Shown: piece by piece, positions 30,100 to 41,700 of the stretch
Numbering within the stretch: position 1 is the first letter of the stretch
Layout: each line of letters starts with the position of its first letter
DNA from: Massilia sp. TS11
Lineage (GTDB): Bacteria; Pseudomonadota; Gammaproteobacteria; Burkholderiales; Burkholderiaceae_D
Direction of reading: 5' to 3'
Assembly: GCF_022012445.1 (NCBI RefSeq)
Contig: NZ_JAKLTS010000007.1
Coordinates: 1-64,000 of the forward strand
Length of the DNA stretch: 64,000 nucleotides
Notes under the pieces: model-generated
The model's input: the letters and a program-made list of their open reading frames with translations, nothing else
Told to the model about the DNA's origin: nothing
Database searches by the model: none
Made by a program: the position numbers and the translations under genes

Positions 30100-30585
30100 A
30101 TGAAGTTTGAACACCTGATTGAAATCAACGACCCGCTCAATCCCCTGATGGACACCATCACGCGCGAGCAGCTGTGGCGCGGCCTGGTGCTGCGCGCCGA
30201 CCAGCCGACCCTGTTCATGCCGCACCTGGACCGCTGCGAGATCGGCGCGCGCGCCGAGGGCAGCTTCGGGCGCCGCCTGCATTTCGGCGAGCTGGTGATC
30301 GAAGACACCGTCTATCTGCGCCCGCTCGAGGAAGTGCGCTACGAAGTGCCGGCCCAGGGCGAGATTCCGGCCTCGCACATGACGATGGCGATCGAAATGC
30401 CGGCCGCGGGCCGCCTGTTCGTGCGCTTCCGCTATGACGATGGGCAGGCGGCGGCGGCCGACGGCGCCACCGCCATGTACGAGGATTTCAAGCGCTCGGC
30501 CTATCAGGAGGCCGACATCGACACCATCCGCATCCTGCGCGAGCTGGCCGCCGCGGGCAAGCTGGACGGCGACACCCTCAACTGA
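30100..30585 (+). CDS. DUF1857 / AtaL-like SRPBCC-fold protein
   Basis: The 161-residue product begins KFEHLIEINDPLNPLMDTIT and contains LTREQLWRGL-type wording (TREQLWRGLVLRADQP), the hallmark of the AtaL-like/DUF1857 group of START/Bet v1-like small ligand-binding proteins. The predicted beta-rich middle and C-terminal helix (TIRILRELAAAG) fit. The ligand is unknown. Its stop is immediately followed by the stop of the convergent HD-GYP gene. Confidence 0.85.
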   Translation: MKFEHLIEINDPLNPLMDTITREQLWRGLVLRADQPTLFMPHLDRCEIGARAEGSFGRRLHFGELVIEDTVYLRPLEEVRYEVPAQGEIPASHMTMAIEMPAAGRLFVRFRYDDGQAAAADGATAMYEDFKRSAYQEADIDTIRILRELAAAGKLDGDTLN

Positions 30586-31704
30586 TCAGACCGCGGCGAC
30601 GCGGCCCCACAGCTGGTCGAGATTGAAGCCGATGGCCGCCTGGGCCGCGTGCAGCACTTCGCGGATCGCATGCAGCTCGTTCTTGGTGTCGCGCTTGATC
30701 GCATGGTCGAGCGGGGCGCCGCGCGGGCCGACCAGGGCGTCGACGATCGGCGTGGCCGTGTTCACGCCCTTGCGCGTGACGACCCCGATTTCGCCATTGA
30801 TCAGACGCACATAGGTGCCGACCGGGTAGATCCCGAGTTCACGGATGAACACGGCCGCGAGCTGGGGATCGATGGTGGACTTCCCTTCGAGCAGGATGTC
30901 GCGCAGGGCCGCGTTCGGCAGCATCGACTTGCGGTAGGCGCGCGAAGACACACGGGCGCAGTAGCGGTCGGCCAGCGAGACGATCTTGGCCGACAGCGGC
31001 AGCTGGTGGCCGAGGCGGCCGAACGGATAGCCGCTGCCGTTCTCGTTCTCGTGGTGATACAGCACGCACTCGAGCCAGTCTTCGTTCTGGATACCGGCCT
31101 TGCGCAGCAGGAAGGCGCCGGCCTCGGGATGCTCCTTGATCAGGGCGCGGTCGCGCGCGTCGAGCGGCTCCTGCGTGTACTGCATGCGTTCCTGATGTTC
31201 GAGCATGCCGACATTCATGCACAGCGCGCCGACCACGATGCACAGCTGCTCGGCGTCCGACTTCTTGAGCGCGCGCGCCACCAGCAGCGAGAGAATGGCC
31301 GTGTCGATGCTGTGGCGGATCGCATACGGGCCGGCGTCCTGGTTGTGCATGATGCAGGCCAGGGCCACATCCGGATGCAGGTCGATGGCCGAGATCAGGT
31401 AGCGGCCGGTCTCGGCCAGTTTGGTTTCGGCGTCGGCGCAGCGGCCGAGGGCGATTTCAGCGAGGATCAGGGCCAGGCGCCGGTTCACCGCATTGATCAT
31501 GCGCAGCACCGAAGGCGGCTCCTCCGACGCCCGGGCCTGCTCGACGGCGGGCACGCGGCCGCGCTTGAGCAGGACCTCGATCTGGGCGTCATTCGAAATA
31601 TGGTAGCCCTTGCGGGCCAGAAGATTGCCGCCATCGCCATACACATCCCAGGGCAGGGCCTGGCCGACGGCCAGCTCGCCGGGCGCTATTGCACGCATAT
31701 CCAC
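30586..31704 (-). CDS. HD-GYP domain protein with degenerate HD site
   Basis: The 372-residue product has an N-terminal DUF3391-like region (LAVGQALPWDVYGDGGNLLARKG) and an HD-GYP domain (~120-300). The helper motif YHHENENGSGYPFG (216-229) is kept, but the HD dyad of A-L-L-H-D-I-G-K is GALCMNVGM (159-167), so His is Met163 and Asp is Asn164; a later conserved Asp is also changed (ADRYCARVSS). It is probably unable to hydrolyse c-di-GMP and may act as a binding protein. GTG 31704 is chosen because GGAGG lies 8 nt upstream; ATG 31698 is an alternative. Confidence 0.85.
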   Translation of the reverse strand: MDMRAIAPGELAVGQALPWDVYGDGGNLLARKGYHISNDAQIEVLLKRGRVPAVEQARASEEPPSVLRMINAVNRRLALILAEIALGRCADAETKLAETGRYLISAIDLHPDVALACIMHNQDAGPYAIRHSIDTAILSLLVARALKKSDAEQLCIVVGALCMNVGMLEHQERMQYTQEPLDARDRALIKEHPEAGAFLLRKAGIQNEDWLECVLYHHENENGSGYPFGRLGHQLPLSAKIVSLADRYCARVSSRAYRKSMLPNAALRDILLEGKSTIDPQLAAVFIRELGIYPVGTYVRLINGEIGVVTRKGVNTATPIVDALVGPRGAPLDHAIKRDTKNELHAIREVLHAAQAAIGFNLDQLWGRVAAV

Positions 31705-31719
31705 TACGCTTCCCTCCAC

Positions 31720-32094
31720 ACAGCACCGCCCCGGCTTCTGGCCCGGGCGCTTTCCCTTGATTCTGCGCCCGATGTAAGGGCGAATTATTGTTGTAAATCA
31801 ACTACGATTGCCGGGCATTAAGATGCCTCTGGTCCCATCCGCGCGCGGCCGGGTGAGAATCTCACCGCTACCGCCCAGTCCATACCATGCGTTTATGGGT
31901 GGATAACCGCAGATAGGTGAAAAGTGAAGGGGTATTCTACACACGCGATGCACCGTGTCACGCATTTTGCGTGAGTTTTGGAGAGTTTTTTCGCAGTTTT
32001 GTTAAACCGGTTCCGTTATCAAGATGTAAAGTTGCACCGTTAGAATTTTTGCATTAGGATGGCTGATAACAGGCTCCTCTTATTAGAGAAACTT
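31720..32094. promoter_or_regulatory. Spacer upstream of LysR gene with two perfect palindromes
   Basis: The ~370-bp divergent spacer contains GGTGAGA-A-TCTCACC at 31852-31866 and TCACGCA-TTT-TGCGTGA at 31959-31975. Both have 7-bp perfect arms. The second lies ~120 bp before the LysR start. They may be operators; which regulator uses them cannot be told from the sequence. The rest of the spacer shows no gene. Confidence 0.4.
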
Positions 32095-32982
32095 ATGGCC
32101 AACCTCGACTACAAAGCCCTGAGCGTGCTCGATGCGGTGGTGGAGACGGGCAGCTTCGACAAGGCCGCCCTGCATCTGGGGATCAGCCAGTCGGCCGTGT
32201 CCCAGCGCATCAAGGCGCTCGAAGACGCCTGCGGGCGGCTGCTGATCGTGCGCGGCCTGCCCTCGGTTCCGACCGGCCTCGGCCAGCGCCTGGTCACCCA
32301 TTTCCGCCACGTCAAGCTGATGGAGCAGGCCCTGGATATCGACCTCGGGCGGCCCGCCGTGTATCCGGCCGTGGCCGTGGCGGTCGACGCCGACAGCCTG
32401 TCGACCTGGTTCGGCCAGGCCCTGCCCCCTTTGCTCAGTCCGCCACGAGCGCGACTCGATCTGCAGCTGGCCGATACCGCCCAGGCCCTGGCCCTGGTGC
32501 GCGAAGGCGCCGTGTTCGCCGCGGTGGCGGCCAGCGACACCCCGGCCCAGGGCACCAGCGTGCTGCCGCTGGGCGTACTGCGCTATCTGTGCGTGGCCAC
32601 GCCCGCCTTTGCCGGCCACTGGTTCGGCGACGGCATGCAGGCCGAAGCGATCCGGCTGGCGCCCGGCGTCGACGGACCGCAGGGCCTGCTGGCCCAGTTC
32701 CTCGCGCGCGAGTACGGACTGCGGGCCGACTTGCCGCTGCACGTGCTGCCCCTGCCCGAGAGTCTCGATGGCGCGATCGCGCGCGGCAGCGCCTACGGCC
32801 TGGTGGCCGAGATGGTGGCCTTCCCCGCGATCGAAGCGGGCCAGCTGGTCGACCTGACGCCCGGCCGCTGGGTCGACGTCGCGCTGAGCTGGCACGCCTG
32901 GAACATCGACACCCCGTTCACACGCAGCCTGAGCGAGCAAGTCCTCGACACCGCCGCCCGCTACCTGCGCCCAATCACCTAG
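32095..32982 (+). CDS. ArgP/LysG-type LysR-family transcriptional regulator
   Basis: The 295-residue product has the LysR winged helix at the N-terminus (LDYKALSVLDAVVETGSFDK, then LGISQSAVSQRIKALE), and a substrate-binding domain. The LDYKALSVLDAVVETGSF start and the position of SAVSQRIKALED resemble ArgP (IciA/LysG), which controls lysine or arginine export and other genes. An in-frame ATG at 32059 exists, but 32095 begins the conserved domain. No lysE/argO exporter is adjacent in this window, so the target is not evident. It converges on priA across a perfect 89-bp hairpin. Confidence 0.85.
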   Translation: MANLDYKALSVLDAVVETGSFDKAALHLGISQSAVSQRIKALEDACGRLLIVRGLPSVPTGLGQRLVTHFRHVKLMEQALDIDLGRPAVYPAVAVAVDADSLSTWFGQALPPLLSPPRARLDLQLADTAQALALVREGAVFAAVAASDTPAQGTSVLPLGVLRYLCVATPAFAGHWFGDGMQAEAIRLAPGVDGPQGLLAQFLAREYGLRADLPLHVLPLPESLDGAIARGSAYGLVAEMVAFPAIEAGQLVDLTPGRWVDVALSWHAWNIDTPFTRSLSEQVLDTAARYLRPIT

Positions 32983-32988
32983 AAACCA

Positions 32989-33077
32989 AACGGTGTCAGG
33001 TCCGGCAATCGGACATGGGGGAACTTTTCGCCGCGCGAAAAGTTCCCCCATGTCCGATTGCCGGACCTGACACCGTT
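32989..33077. repeat. Perfect 43-bp-arm inverted repeat with 3-nt loop
   Basis: Left arm 32989-33031, loop CGC 33032-33034, right arm 33035-33077; the arms are exact reverse complements. It starts AACGGTGTCAGGTCC and fills the spacer between the LysR gene stop and the priA stop. No poly-T run follows, so it is not a typical rho-independent terminator, though the hairpin would be very stable in RNA. It could be an interspersed palindromic element or a pair of inverted copies of one. Confidence 0.93.
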
Positions 33078-33082
33078 CAGAA

Positions 33083-35086
<2,004 letters not shown>

Positions 35087-35656
35087 GGGGAAAAAAGACG
35101 GCTCAGTAAGCGGGGCGAGGCGTGACAGTAGCGGTTTCCCGGGCTTTCCACAAGCGCGATACGGCTGTGGATAACTTTGTTGACAAGGTCTTGCCGTATG
35201 GATCAAAAAATTTTCTTTTAAACAATACCTGCATATCCGCCATTCAAGATGTCTGATTTTTCCTCTTGACTTTCAATGACTTAGCCAAAATTTCCCGGAT
35301 AAGAGCATTTTTATCATGCTCCGATGCCATTTGTGCATAAGTCCTGCCGCCGGCAGCAAAACCCGAGCGGAAATGGCATCGTGCAGCGCAGCACACACCT
35401 CATGTAAAACTTGAGAAAATCCGCTAAGCCTCCGTTCCACAAGGCCTTTTTCCGATTATTCACATTTTCTGTGGATAACTTTGTGAACAAAGCCAGGGAG
35501 AAGTGCGGGCCGCTGCACCAGTCTTGTGCGGCGTTGCAAAAATGATCTGTGGATAGAATTTTTTTTCATATTAAAAATCAAGGACTTGCGCAGGCCCTCC
35601 CAGAGGGCAAAAAAAACGGCCCCAGATGGGGCCGCCCTTGATTTTTTGTGAATAAG
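35087..35656. other. AT-rich 570-bp spacer with three DnaA-box-like sequences
   Basis: TGTGGATAA occurs at 35167-35175 and 35470-35478, each followed by the same extended context CTTTGT, and TGTGGATAG at 35548-35556. All three point the same way. The spacer is much richer in A+T than its neighbours and has a 10-bp inverted repeat GATGCCATTT / AAATGGCATC at 35323-35332 and 35371-35380, with a small stem CTGCCG-C-CGGCAG (35344-35356) inside. It could be part of a replication origin region, a DnaA-titration or DnaA-regulated promoter of priA. No gene was recognised in it. Confidence 0.5.
35618..35635 (-). terminator. Rho-independent terminator of hemE
   Basis: Stem CGGCCCC / GGGGCCG with the loop AT-rich, and a run of eight T on the minus strand after it. 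It lies 22 bp beyond the hemE stop. A second small stem GCCCTC / GAGGGC sits further on (about 35594-35608). Confidence 0.85.
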
Positions 35657-36739
35657 TCAGGCTGCGCGCTGGGCCCGGCTGAAGCTGTGCACGGCCTCGA
35701 CCATGGCCGTCACCGACTCGGGCGGCGTGAACTGCGAGATGCCGTGGCCGAGGTTGAATACATGGCCGTGGCCGGCCGCGGGCTTGCCATAGGCCGTCAG
35801 CGAGCGCTCGACTTCGGCGCGGATCTGCGCCGGCTCGGCGAACAGGATGGCCGGGTCGAGATTGCCCTGCAGGGCCACCTTGTCGCCGACGGCGGCGCGC
35901 GCCTTGCCGAGGTTGATGGTCCAGTCGAGGCCGATCGCGTCGGCGCCGCTGTTGGCGATTTCCTCGATCCACAGGCCGCCGCCCTTGGTGAACACAATGG
36001 CCGGAATGCGCTGGCCATCGTGTTCCTTCTTCAGCTGGCGCACGACCTCGCTCATGTACTTGAGCGAGAAGGCCTGGTAGGCGCCGTCGGCCAGGGCCCC
36101 GCCCCAGCTGTCGAACACCATCACGGCCTGGGCGCCGGCCTCGATCTGGCGGTTCAGATAGGCCGCCACCGACTGGGCATTGATCTCCAGGATGCGGTGC
36201 ATCAGGTCGGGCCGCTTGTAGAGCATGGCCTTGATCGTGTGGAATTCCTTGGAGCCGCCGCCCTCGACCATGTAGCAGGCCAGGGTCCAGGGGCTGCCGG
36301 AAAAGCCAATCAGCGGCACGCGCCCGTTGAGCGCCTTGCGGATGCTGGTCACGGCCTGGAACACGTAGTCGAGCTTGGCCATGTCGGGCACGGCCAGGGC
36401 CGCCACGTCGGCTTCGCTGCGGATCGCCTTGTCGAACACCGGGCCCTCGCCTTCGAGGAATTTCAGGCCCAGGCCCATCGCGTCGGGCACCGTCAGGATG
36501 TCCGAGAACAGGATGGCGGCGTCGAGCGCATAGCGGTCGATCGGCTGCAGCGTGACCTCGGTCGCGTAGTCCGGATTGGTGGCCAGGCCCATGAAGGAAC
36601 CGGCCTTGGCGCGCGTGGCGCGGTATTCGGGCAGGTAGCGGCCGGCCTGGCGCATCAGCCAGACGGGCGTGTACTCGGTCGGCTGGCGCAGCAGGGCGCG
36701 CAGGAAGGTATCGTTCTGGAGCGGGGCAAATTGGGACAT
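35657..36739 (-). CDS. hemE: Uroporphyrinogen decarboxylase
   Basis: The 360-residue product has the two UROD signatures: [16 protein letters not shown] near the N-terminus and [20 protein letters not shown] in the middle. HemE removes four carboxyl groups from uroporphyrinogen III to give coproporphyrinogen III in haem synthesis (cytosol). ATG 36739 (MSQFAPLQN) is chosen over an in-frame upstream codon because the conserved part starts there. It has its own terminator and diverges from the S9 peptidase gene. Confidence 0.95.
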   Translation of the reverse strand: MSQFAPLQNDTFLRALLRQPTEYTPVWLMRQAGRYLPEYRATRAKAGSFMGLATNPDYATEVTLQPIDRYALDAAILFSDILTVPDAMGLGLKFLEGEGPVFDKAIRSEADVAALAVPDMAKLDYVFQAVTSIRKALNGRVPLIGFSGSPWTLACYMVEGGGSKEFHTIKAMLYKRPDLMHRILEINAQSVAAYLNRQIEAGAQAVMVFDSWGGALADGAYQAFSLKYMSEVVRQLKKEHDGQRIPAIVFTKGGGLWIEEIANSGADAIGLDWTINLGKARAAVGDKVALQGNLDPAILFAEPAQIRAEVERSLTAYGKPAAGHGHVFNLGHGISQFTPPESVTAMVEAVHSFSRAQRAA

Positions 36740-36804
36740 GGGAGCCGGATGCGTGGAGTCCAAAGGCGCTATTATCGCATGGGCCGATCCGCTATCATCG
36801 CGGG

Positions 36805-38736
36805 ATGACTACCGCAAGCAAAACCGGCGCCGTGTGCGGCGCCTGGCCGGCCGCGATCTCCGCCGCCATGGTGGCCGCCGGCGCCATTCCGCTGTCGGCC
36901 GCCAGCCTCGATGGCGCCGACCTGCTCTGGCTCGAAGGGCGCGCCCAGGAAGGCGGGCGCACTACCCTGCTGCGCCGCCGCGCAGGCCACACCGAGGAAC
37001 TGACACCGGCCCCGTTCAATGTGCGCTCGCGCGTGCACGAGTATGGCGGCGGCGCCTATGTGGCCCAGGGCGGGCGCGTGTGGTTCTCGCACGGCGCCGA
37101 CAACCGTCTGTACCTGATCGAGCCGGGCGCCGCGCCGCGCCCCGTGAGCGCGCCGGACAGCGCGCGCCGCTTCGCCGACCTGGTGCGCGACGCGCAACGC
37201 AGCCGCCTGATCGCCATCTGCGAAGACCACGGCGCGCCCGGCCCCTGCCAGAACCGCATCGTGGCCATCGGCGACGACGGGCGCGAAACCACCCTGGTCG
37301 AGGGCCATGACTTCTTCTCCTCGGCGCGCCTGTCGCCCGACGGGCGCCAGCTGGCCTGGCTGTCCTGGGACCACCCGCGCATGCCCTGGGAAGGCAGCGA
37401 ACTGTGGCTGGCCGAGGTCAAGCCGGACGGCAGCCTGGGCGCGCCGCGCCTGGTGGCCGGGGCCGGCCAGGAGTCGATCTGCCAGCCCGAATGGTCGCCG
37501 GCCGGGGTGCTGCACTTCGTCTCGGACCGCAGCGGCTGGTGGAATCTGTACCGCCTGCACGGCGGCCAGTGCGAGCCCGTCTGCCCGCGCACGGCGGAAT
37601 TCGCCACGCCGCACTGGACCTTCGGCAACAGCATGTACGGCTTTCGCGCCAACGGCGAGATCGTCTGCACCTACATCGAAAAGGGCGTGAGCCGCCTGGC
37701 CGCCCTGCGCGACGGCCAGCTGCGCGCGCTCGCCAATCCGTATCAGGAGATCCGCGAGCTGCGCGTGCACGGCGACCAGGCCGTGCTGCTGGCCGGCGCG
37801 CCGACCATCGCGGCCGAACTGGCCACGCTCGATCTGGCCGCCGCCGCGCCGGCCGCCCAGGTGCTGGTGCGCTCGATCAGCGCCCTGCCCGATCTGGCCG
37901 ACCTGTCGGTGCCCGAGCCGCTCAGCTACCCAAGCGTGAACGGCCGCATCGCGCATGCCTTCTACTACCCGCCGGCCAATGCGCGCTACTGCGCCGCGCC
38001 GGGCAGCAAGCCGCCACTGATCGTGATCGGCCACGGCGGCCCGACCGGCATGGCCACCAGCACCCTGAAGCTGGCCACCCAGTACTGGACCAACCGCGGC
38101 TTCGCCGTGCTCGACGTGAACTACGGCGGCAGCACCGGTTTCGGACGCGCCTACCGCGACCTGCTGCGCGGCCAGTGGGGCGTGGTCGACGTCGAGGACT
38201 GCGTGGCCGGCGCGCGCTACCTGGCCACGCGCGGTCTGGCCGACCCCGAGCGCCTGATCATCCGCGGCTCCAGCGCGGGCGGCCTGACGACCCTGTGCGC
38301 GCTCACCTTCCACGACGTGTTCAAGGCCGGCGCCAGCTACTACGGCGTGTCCGACCTGCAGGGCCTGGACGACGACTCGCACAAATTCGAATCGCACTAC
38401 AACGCCTACCTGATCGCGCCGCCGCCCGAAGCGGCCGGCCTGTACCGCCTGCGCTCGCCGATCCACCACACCGAACTGCTGGCGCGCCCGATGATCTTCT
38501 TCCAGGGCCTGGACGACAAGGTGGTGCCGCCCCAGCAGTCCGAGGCCATGGCCGCGGCCCTGCGCGCGCGCGGCCTGCCGGTCGCCTATGTCGCACTGGA
38601 AGGCGAAGGCCACGGCTTCCGCAAGGCCGAGAGCATCGTGCGTACGCTCGAGGCCGAGCTGTACTTCTACCAGCGCGTGCTCGCTCTGCCGCTGCCGCCC
38701 GGCGCGCCGCCGGTGGCCATCGACAACCTCGCATGA
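36805..38736 (+). CDS. S9-family prolyl oligopeptidase-like serine peptidase
   Basis: The 643-residue product has an N-terminal beta-propeller (~40-370) and an alpha/beta-hydrolase domain. The catalytic triad is visible: nucleophile in RGSSAGGLT (Ser ~490), Asp in GLDDKVVP and His in EGEGHGF. There is no signal peptide, so it is predicted cytosolic. Such enzymes cleave short peptides, often after Pro or basic residues; the exact substrate cannot be told. Its stop overlaps by 4 bp the start of the SNF2-family helicase gene. Confidence 0.92.
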   Translation: MTTASKTGAVCGAWPAAISAAMVAAGAIPLSAASLDGADLLWLEGRAQEGGRTTLLRRRAGHTEELTPAPFNVRSRVHEYGGGAYVAQGGRVWFSHGADNRLYLIEPGAAPRPVSAPDSARRFADLVRDAQRSRLIAICEDHGAPGPCQNRIVAIGDDGRETTLVEGHDFFSSARLSPDGRQLAWLSWDHPRMPWEGSELWLAEVKPDGSLGAPRLVAGAGQESICQPEWSPAGVLHFVSDRSGWWNLYRLHGGQCEPVCPRTAEFATPHWTFGNSMYGFRANGEIVCTYIEKGVSRLAALRDGQLRALANPYQEIRELRVHGDQAVLLAGAPTIAAELATLDLAAAAPAAQVLVRSISALPDLADLSVPEPLSYPSVNGRIAHAFYYPPANARYCAAPGSKPPLIVIGHGGPTGMATSTLKLATQYWTNRGFAVLDVNYGGSTGFGRAYRDLLRGQWGVVDVEDCVAGARYLATRGLADPERLIIRGSSAGGLTTLCALTFHDVFKAGASYYGVSDLQGLDDDSHKFESHYNAYLIAPPPEAAGLYRLRSPIHHTELLARPMIFFQGLDDKVVPPQQSEAMAAALRARGLPVAYVALEGEGHGFRKAESIVRTLEAELYFYQRVLALPLPPGAPPVAIDNLA

Positions 38737-41700
38737 TCACTATCGACAGCCTGACCAGCGGTGCGCGCCTGGTGCTGGCCGCCCTCGCCCTGCTGGGCGA
38801 GCCGGTCGGCCGCAGCCGCATCGCCGAGCTGCTGGCCAAGGCCGGCCAGGGCCTGAAGGTGGAGGAGGTCGGCCAGGCCCTGGTCGAACTGCTCGAACAC
38901 GGCCTGGTGCGCGATGTGACGGGGCGCGGCTTCGTGCATGCGCCCGAGGCGGCCTGGCCGGCGATGCGCGCCGCGCTCGAGGCGCGCCAGCTGGGGCCGC
39001 TGCGCAAGGCCTATCTGACCGTGCTGCCGCTGCGCCTGGGCTGGGAAGGCCAGGTGCTGCTGCGCTCCTACCGCCAGGGCGTGGCCCTGCTGCGCATGGC
39101 CCTGATCGACGGCGACGGGCCGGAGCAGGTGCAGCCGATCCTGCAGGCCTGCCTGGCCTGCCACGAGGCCAGCTATCTGCACCCGCTGGTGGAGACCTGC
39201 GCGCGCCCGTTCGACCCCGGCCTGATCGCGCGCATCCATCCGCTGCTGCGCGCCGAGGTGCTGGCCGTGCTGCTCGAGCAGGTGCAGCGCGAAGTGCAGG
39301 CCGCGCCCGCCGTGCGCGCCGAGGCCGAGCGCTATCCGAACCCGCCGCCGGCCCTGCGCGAGGCCCTGGCCCAGCATGCGCTGCTGCGCGGCCGCTTCGA
39401 CGAGGCCCTGGCCCTGGTGCCGCCCGACACCCCGGCCGCCCAGCACCTGGCCGCCAGCGTGGCCCTGCTGCGCGACCAGCAGGAAGCCGGTCTGGCCGGC
39501 CAGGCGGCCGCCCTCAAGGCCCTGCGCAAAGCGAGCGGCAAACGCAAGGCGGCGTTTGCCGGCATCGGCGCCCACCTGCATGTGCTGGCCCTGCTGCGCG
39601 ATGGCCAGCCAGCCGCGCTGACACTGGCCGAGACCCTGCTCGAGACGGCCCTCAAGGCCAGCGCCGGCCCCGACACCGCCGTCTACCAGCAGCTGCACAT
39701 GCTGCAGCAGATCCGCGCCGGCCTGGCCGACATGGCGGTGTTCGGCTCGCGCAGCTGGGAGACCCTGCTCCAGCCCTTCCTGTTCCGCGCCCTGATCCAC
39801 TACTGGCTCGGCCTGCCCCAGCTTGAGGCAAAGCGCGCCCAGCTGGCCGAGATGTGCGCACTGGCCACCACGGCCGGCTACGACTGGATCGCCGCCCAAT
39901 TGGCGGCCATCCTCGGGCACCTGGGCAGCGCGCAGCATGGGCTGCAGGCGGCCGAACTGCGGCGCGCGCACCGCTTCGCCGATCTGTGCAGCTGGTTCAC
40001 GCGCGAGGAAGCCTGGGAGCGCCAGCTCAATGCCCTGATCAATCTGCAGCCGGCCCTCAACCAGAGCGCCGTGCGCGAGACGCGCCTGGTCTGGCTGCTG
40101 CGCTACGATCCGCACTACGGCATCCAGGAGATCGAGCCGCGCGAGCAGAAGCGCGACGACAAGGGCGGCTGGAGCAAGGGCCGCGCCGTGGGCCTCAAGC
40201 GCCTGGCCGACGAGGGCGCCCAGCTCGACTACCTGAGCGCCCAGGACCTGCAGGTGCTGGCCGCCATCGGCAGCGTGCGCGGCTACTACAGCGGCGCGCG
40301 CTACGAGCTCGATCTCGACAAGGCCACCGCGGCCCTGGTCGGCCACCCACTGCTGTTCTGGGCCGACGCGCCCGGCACCCGGGTCGAGCTGCTGCCCGGC
40401 GCGCCCGAGCTGCTGGTCAAGGCCAAGGCCGGCCAGGTCACGATCAGCATGCAGCCGCCGCTGCCGCGCCTGAGCGAAGACGTGGTCGTCATCGCCGAAA
40501 CCCCGAACCGCCTGCGCGTGCTCGAGGTGAAGGACGAGCACCGGCGCGTTGCCGCCATCGTCGGCGAGGGCCTGCTGGTGCCGCTGCATGCCGAACAGCG
40601 CGTGCTGAAAGCCATCGGCGCCGTGTCCGCCCTGGTCACCGTCCATTCCGACATCGGCGCCAGCGCGGCCGACCTGGTCCAGGTGGAGGCCGACCGCCGC
40701 CTGCACGTGCACCTGCTGCCCTACCAGACCGGCCTGAAAATGCAGATCCTGGTGCGCCCCTTCCGCGACGCCGGCGCCTGGTACGCGCCCGGCAGCGGGG
40801 CCGAATCGGTGATCGCCGAAATCCACGGCGTGCGCACCGAGGCGCGGCGCGACCTGAACGCCGAGCGCGACGCCGAACGGCGCCTGGTGGCGGCCTGCCA
40901 TGCGCTCGACGCGGCCGAATGCGCGCACGGCGAATGGCTGCTGGCCCACCCGGCCGCCTGCCTCGAACTGGTGGCCCAGCTGCAGCGCCAGGACCCGCAG
41001 CAGGTGCTGCTGGCCTGGCCCGAGGGCGAGTCCTTCCGCCTGAGCCGGCGCACCGACAGCAACAGCCTGCGCCTGGCGATCGAGCGCGACAAGGACTGGT
41101 TCGCTGTCAGCGGCGAGCTGCAGATCAGCGAAGACAAGATCCTCGACCTGCGCACCCTGCTGGCCATGCTGCGCGGCAGCCAGAGCCGCTTCATCGCCCT
41201 CGGCGACCAGCACTTCCTCGAACTGACCGAGGAACTGCACCGGCGCCTGGAAGACCTGGCCGATTTCAGCGAAGACGACGGCAGCCGCCTGCGCGTGCAT
41301 CCGCTGGCCAGCTTCGCGCTCGAGGACATCGCCAACGCGGCCGGCGGCGCCAAGAGCGACAAGGCCTGGCGCGCCCACCTGCAGCGCATCGAGGCGCAGG
41401 CGCGCTTCGTGCCGCAGCTGCCCTCGACCCTGCAGGCCGAGCTGCGCGACTACCAGCGCGAAGGCTTCGACTGGCTGGCGCGCCTGGCCCACTGGGGCGT
41501 GGGCGCCTGCCTGGCCGACGATATGGGCCTGGGCAAAACCGTGCAGGCCCTGGCCCTGATCCTGACCCGCGCGCCGCAGGGCCCGACCCTGGTGGTGGCG
41601 CCGACCTCGGTCTGCCCGAACTGGCAGGCGGAGGCGCGCCGCTTCGCCCCGACCCTGAACGTGCAGCTATTCGGCGACGGCGACCGGGCCGCGATGGTGG

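Noticed and set aside
32989..33077. Intrinsic terminator
   Set aside because: The hairpin is very strong, but no T-run follows on either strand, and 43-bp perfect arms exceed normal terminators.
35087..35656. Confirmed chromosomal origin
   Set aside because: Only three DnaA-box-like sites and no dnaA/dnaN next to them; kept only as a candidate finding.
37404..38732. Upstream extension of the SNF2-family protein frame
   Set aside because: It lies inside the S9 peptidase gene in another frame; the helicase begins with the ATG at 38733 overlapping the peptidase stop.
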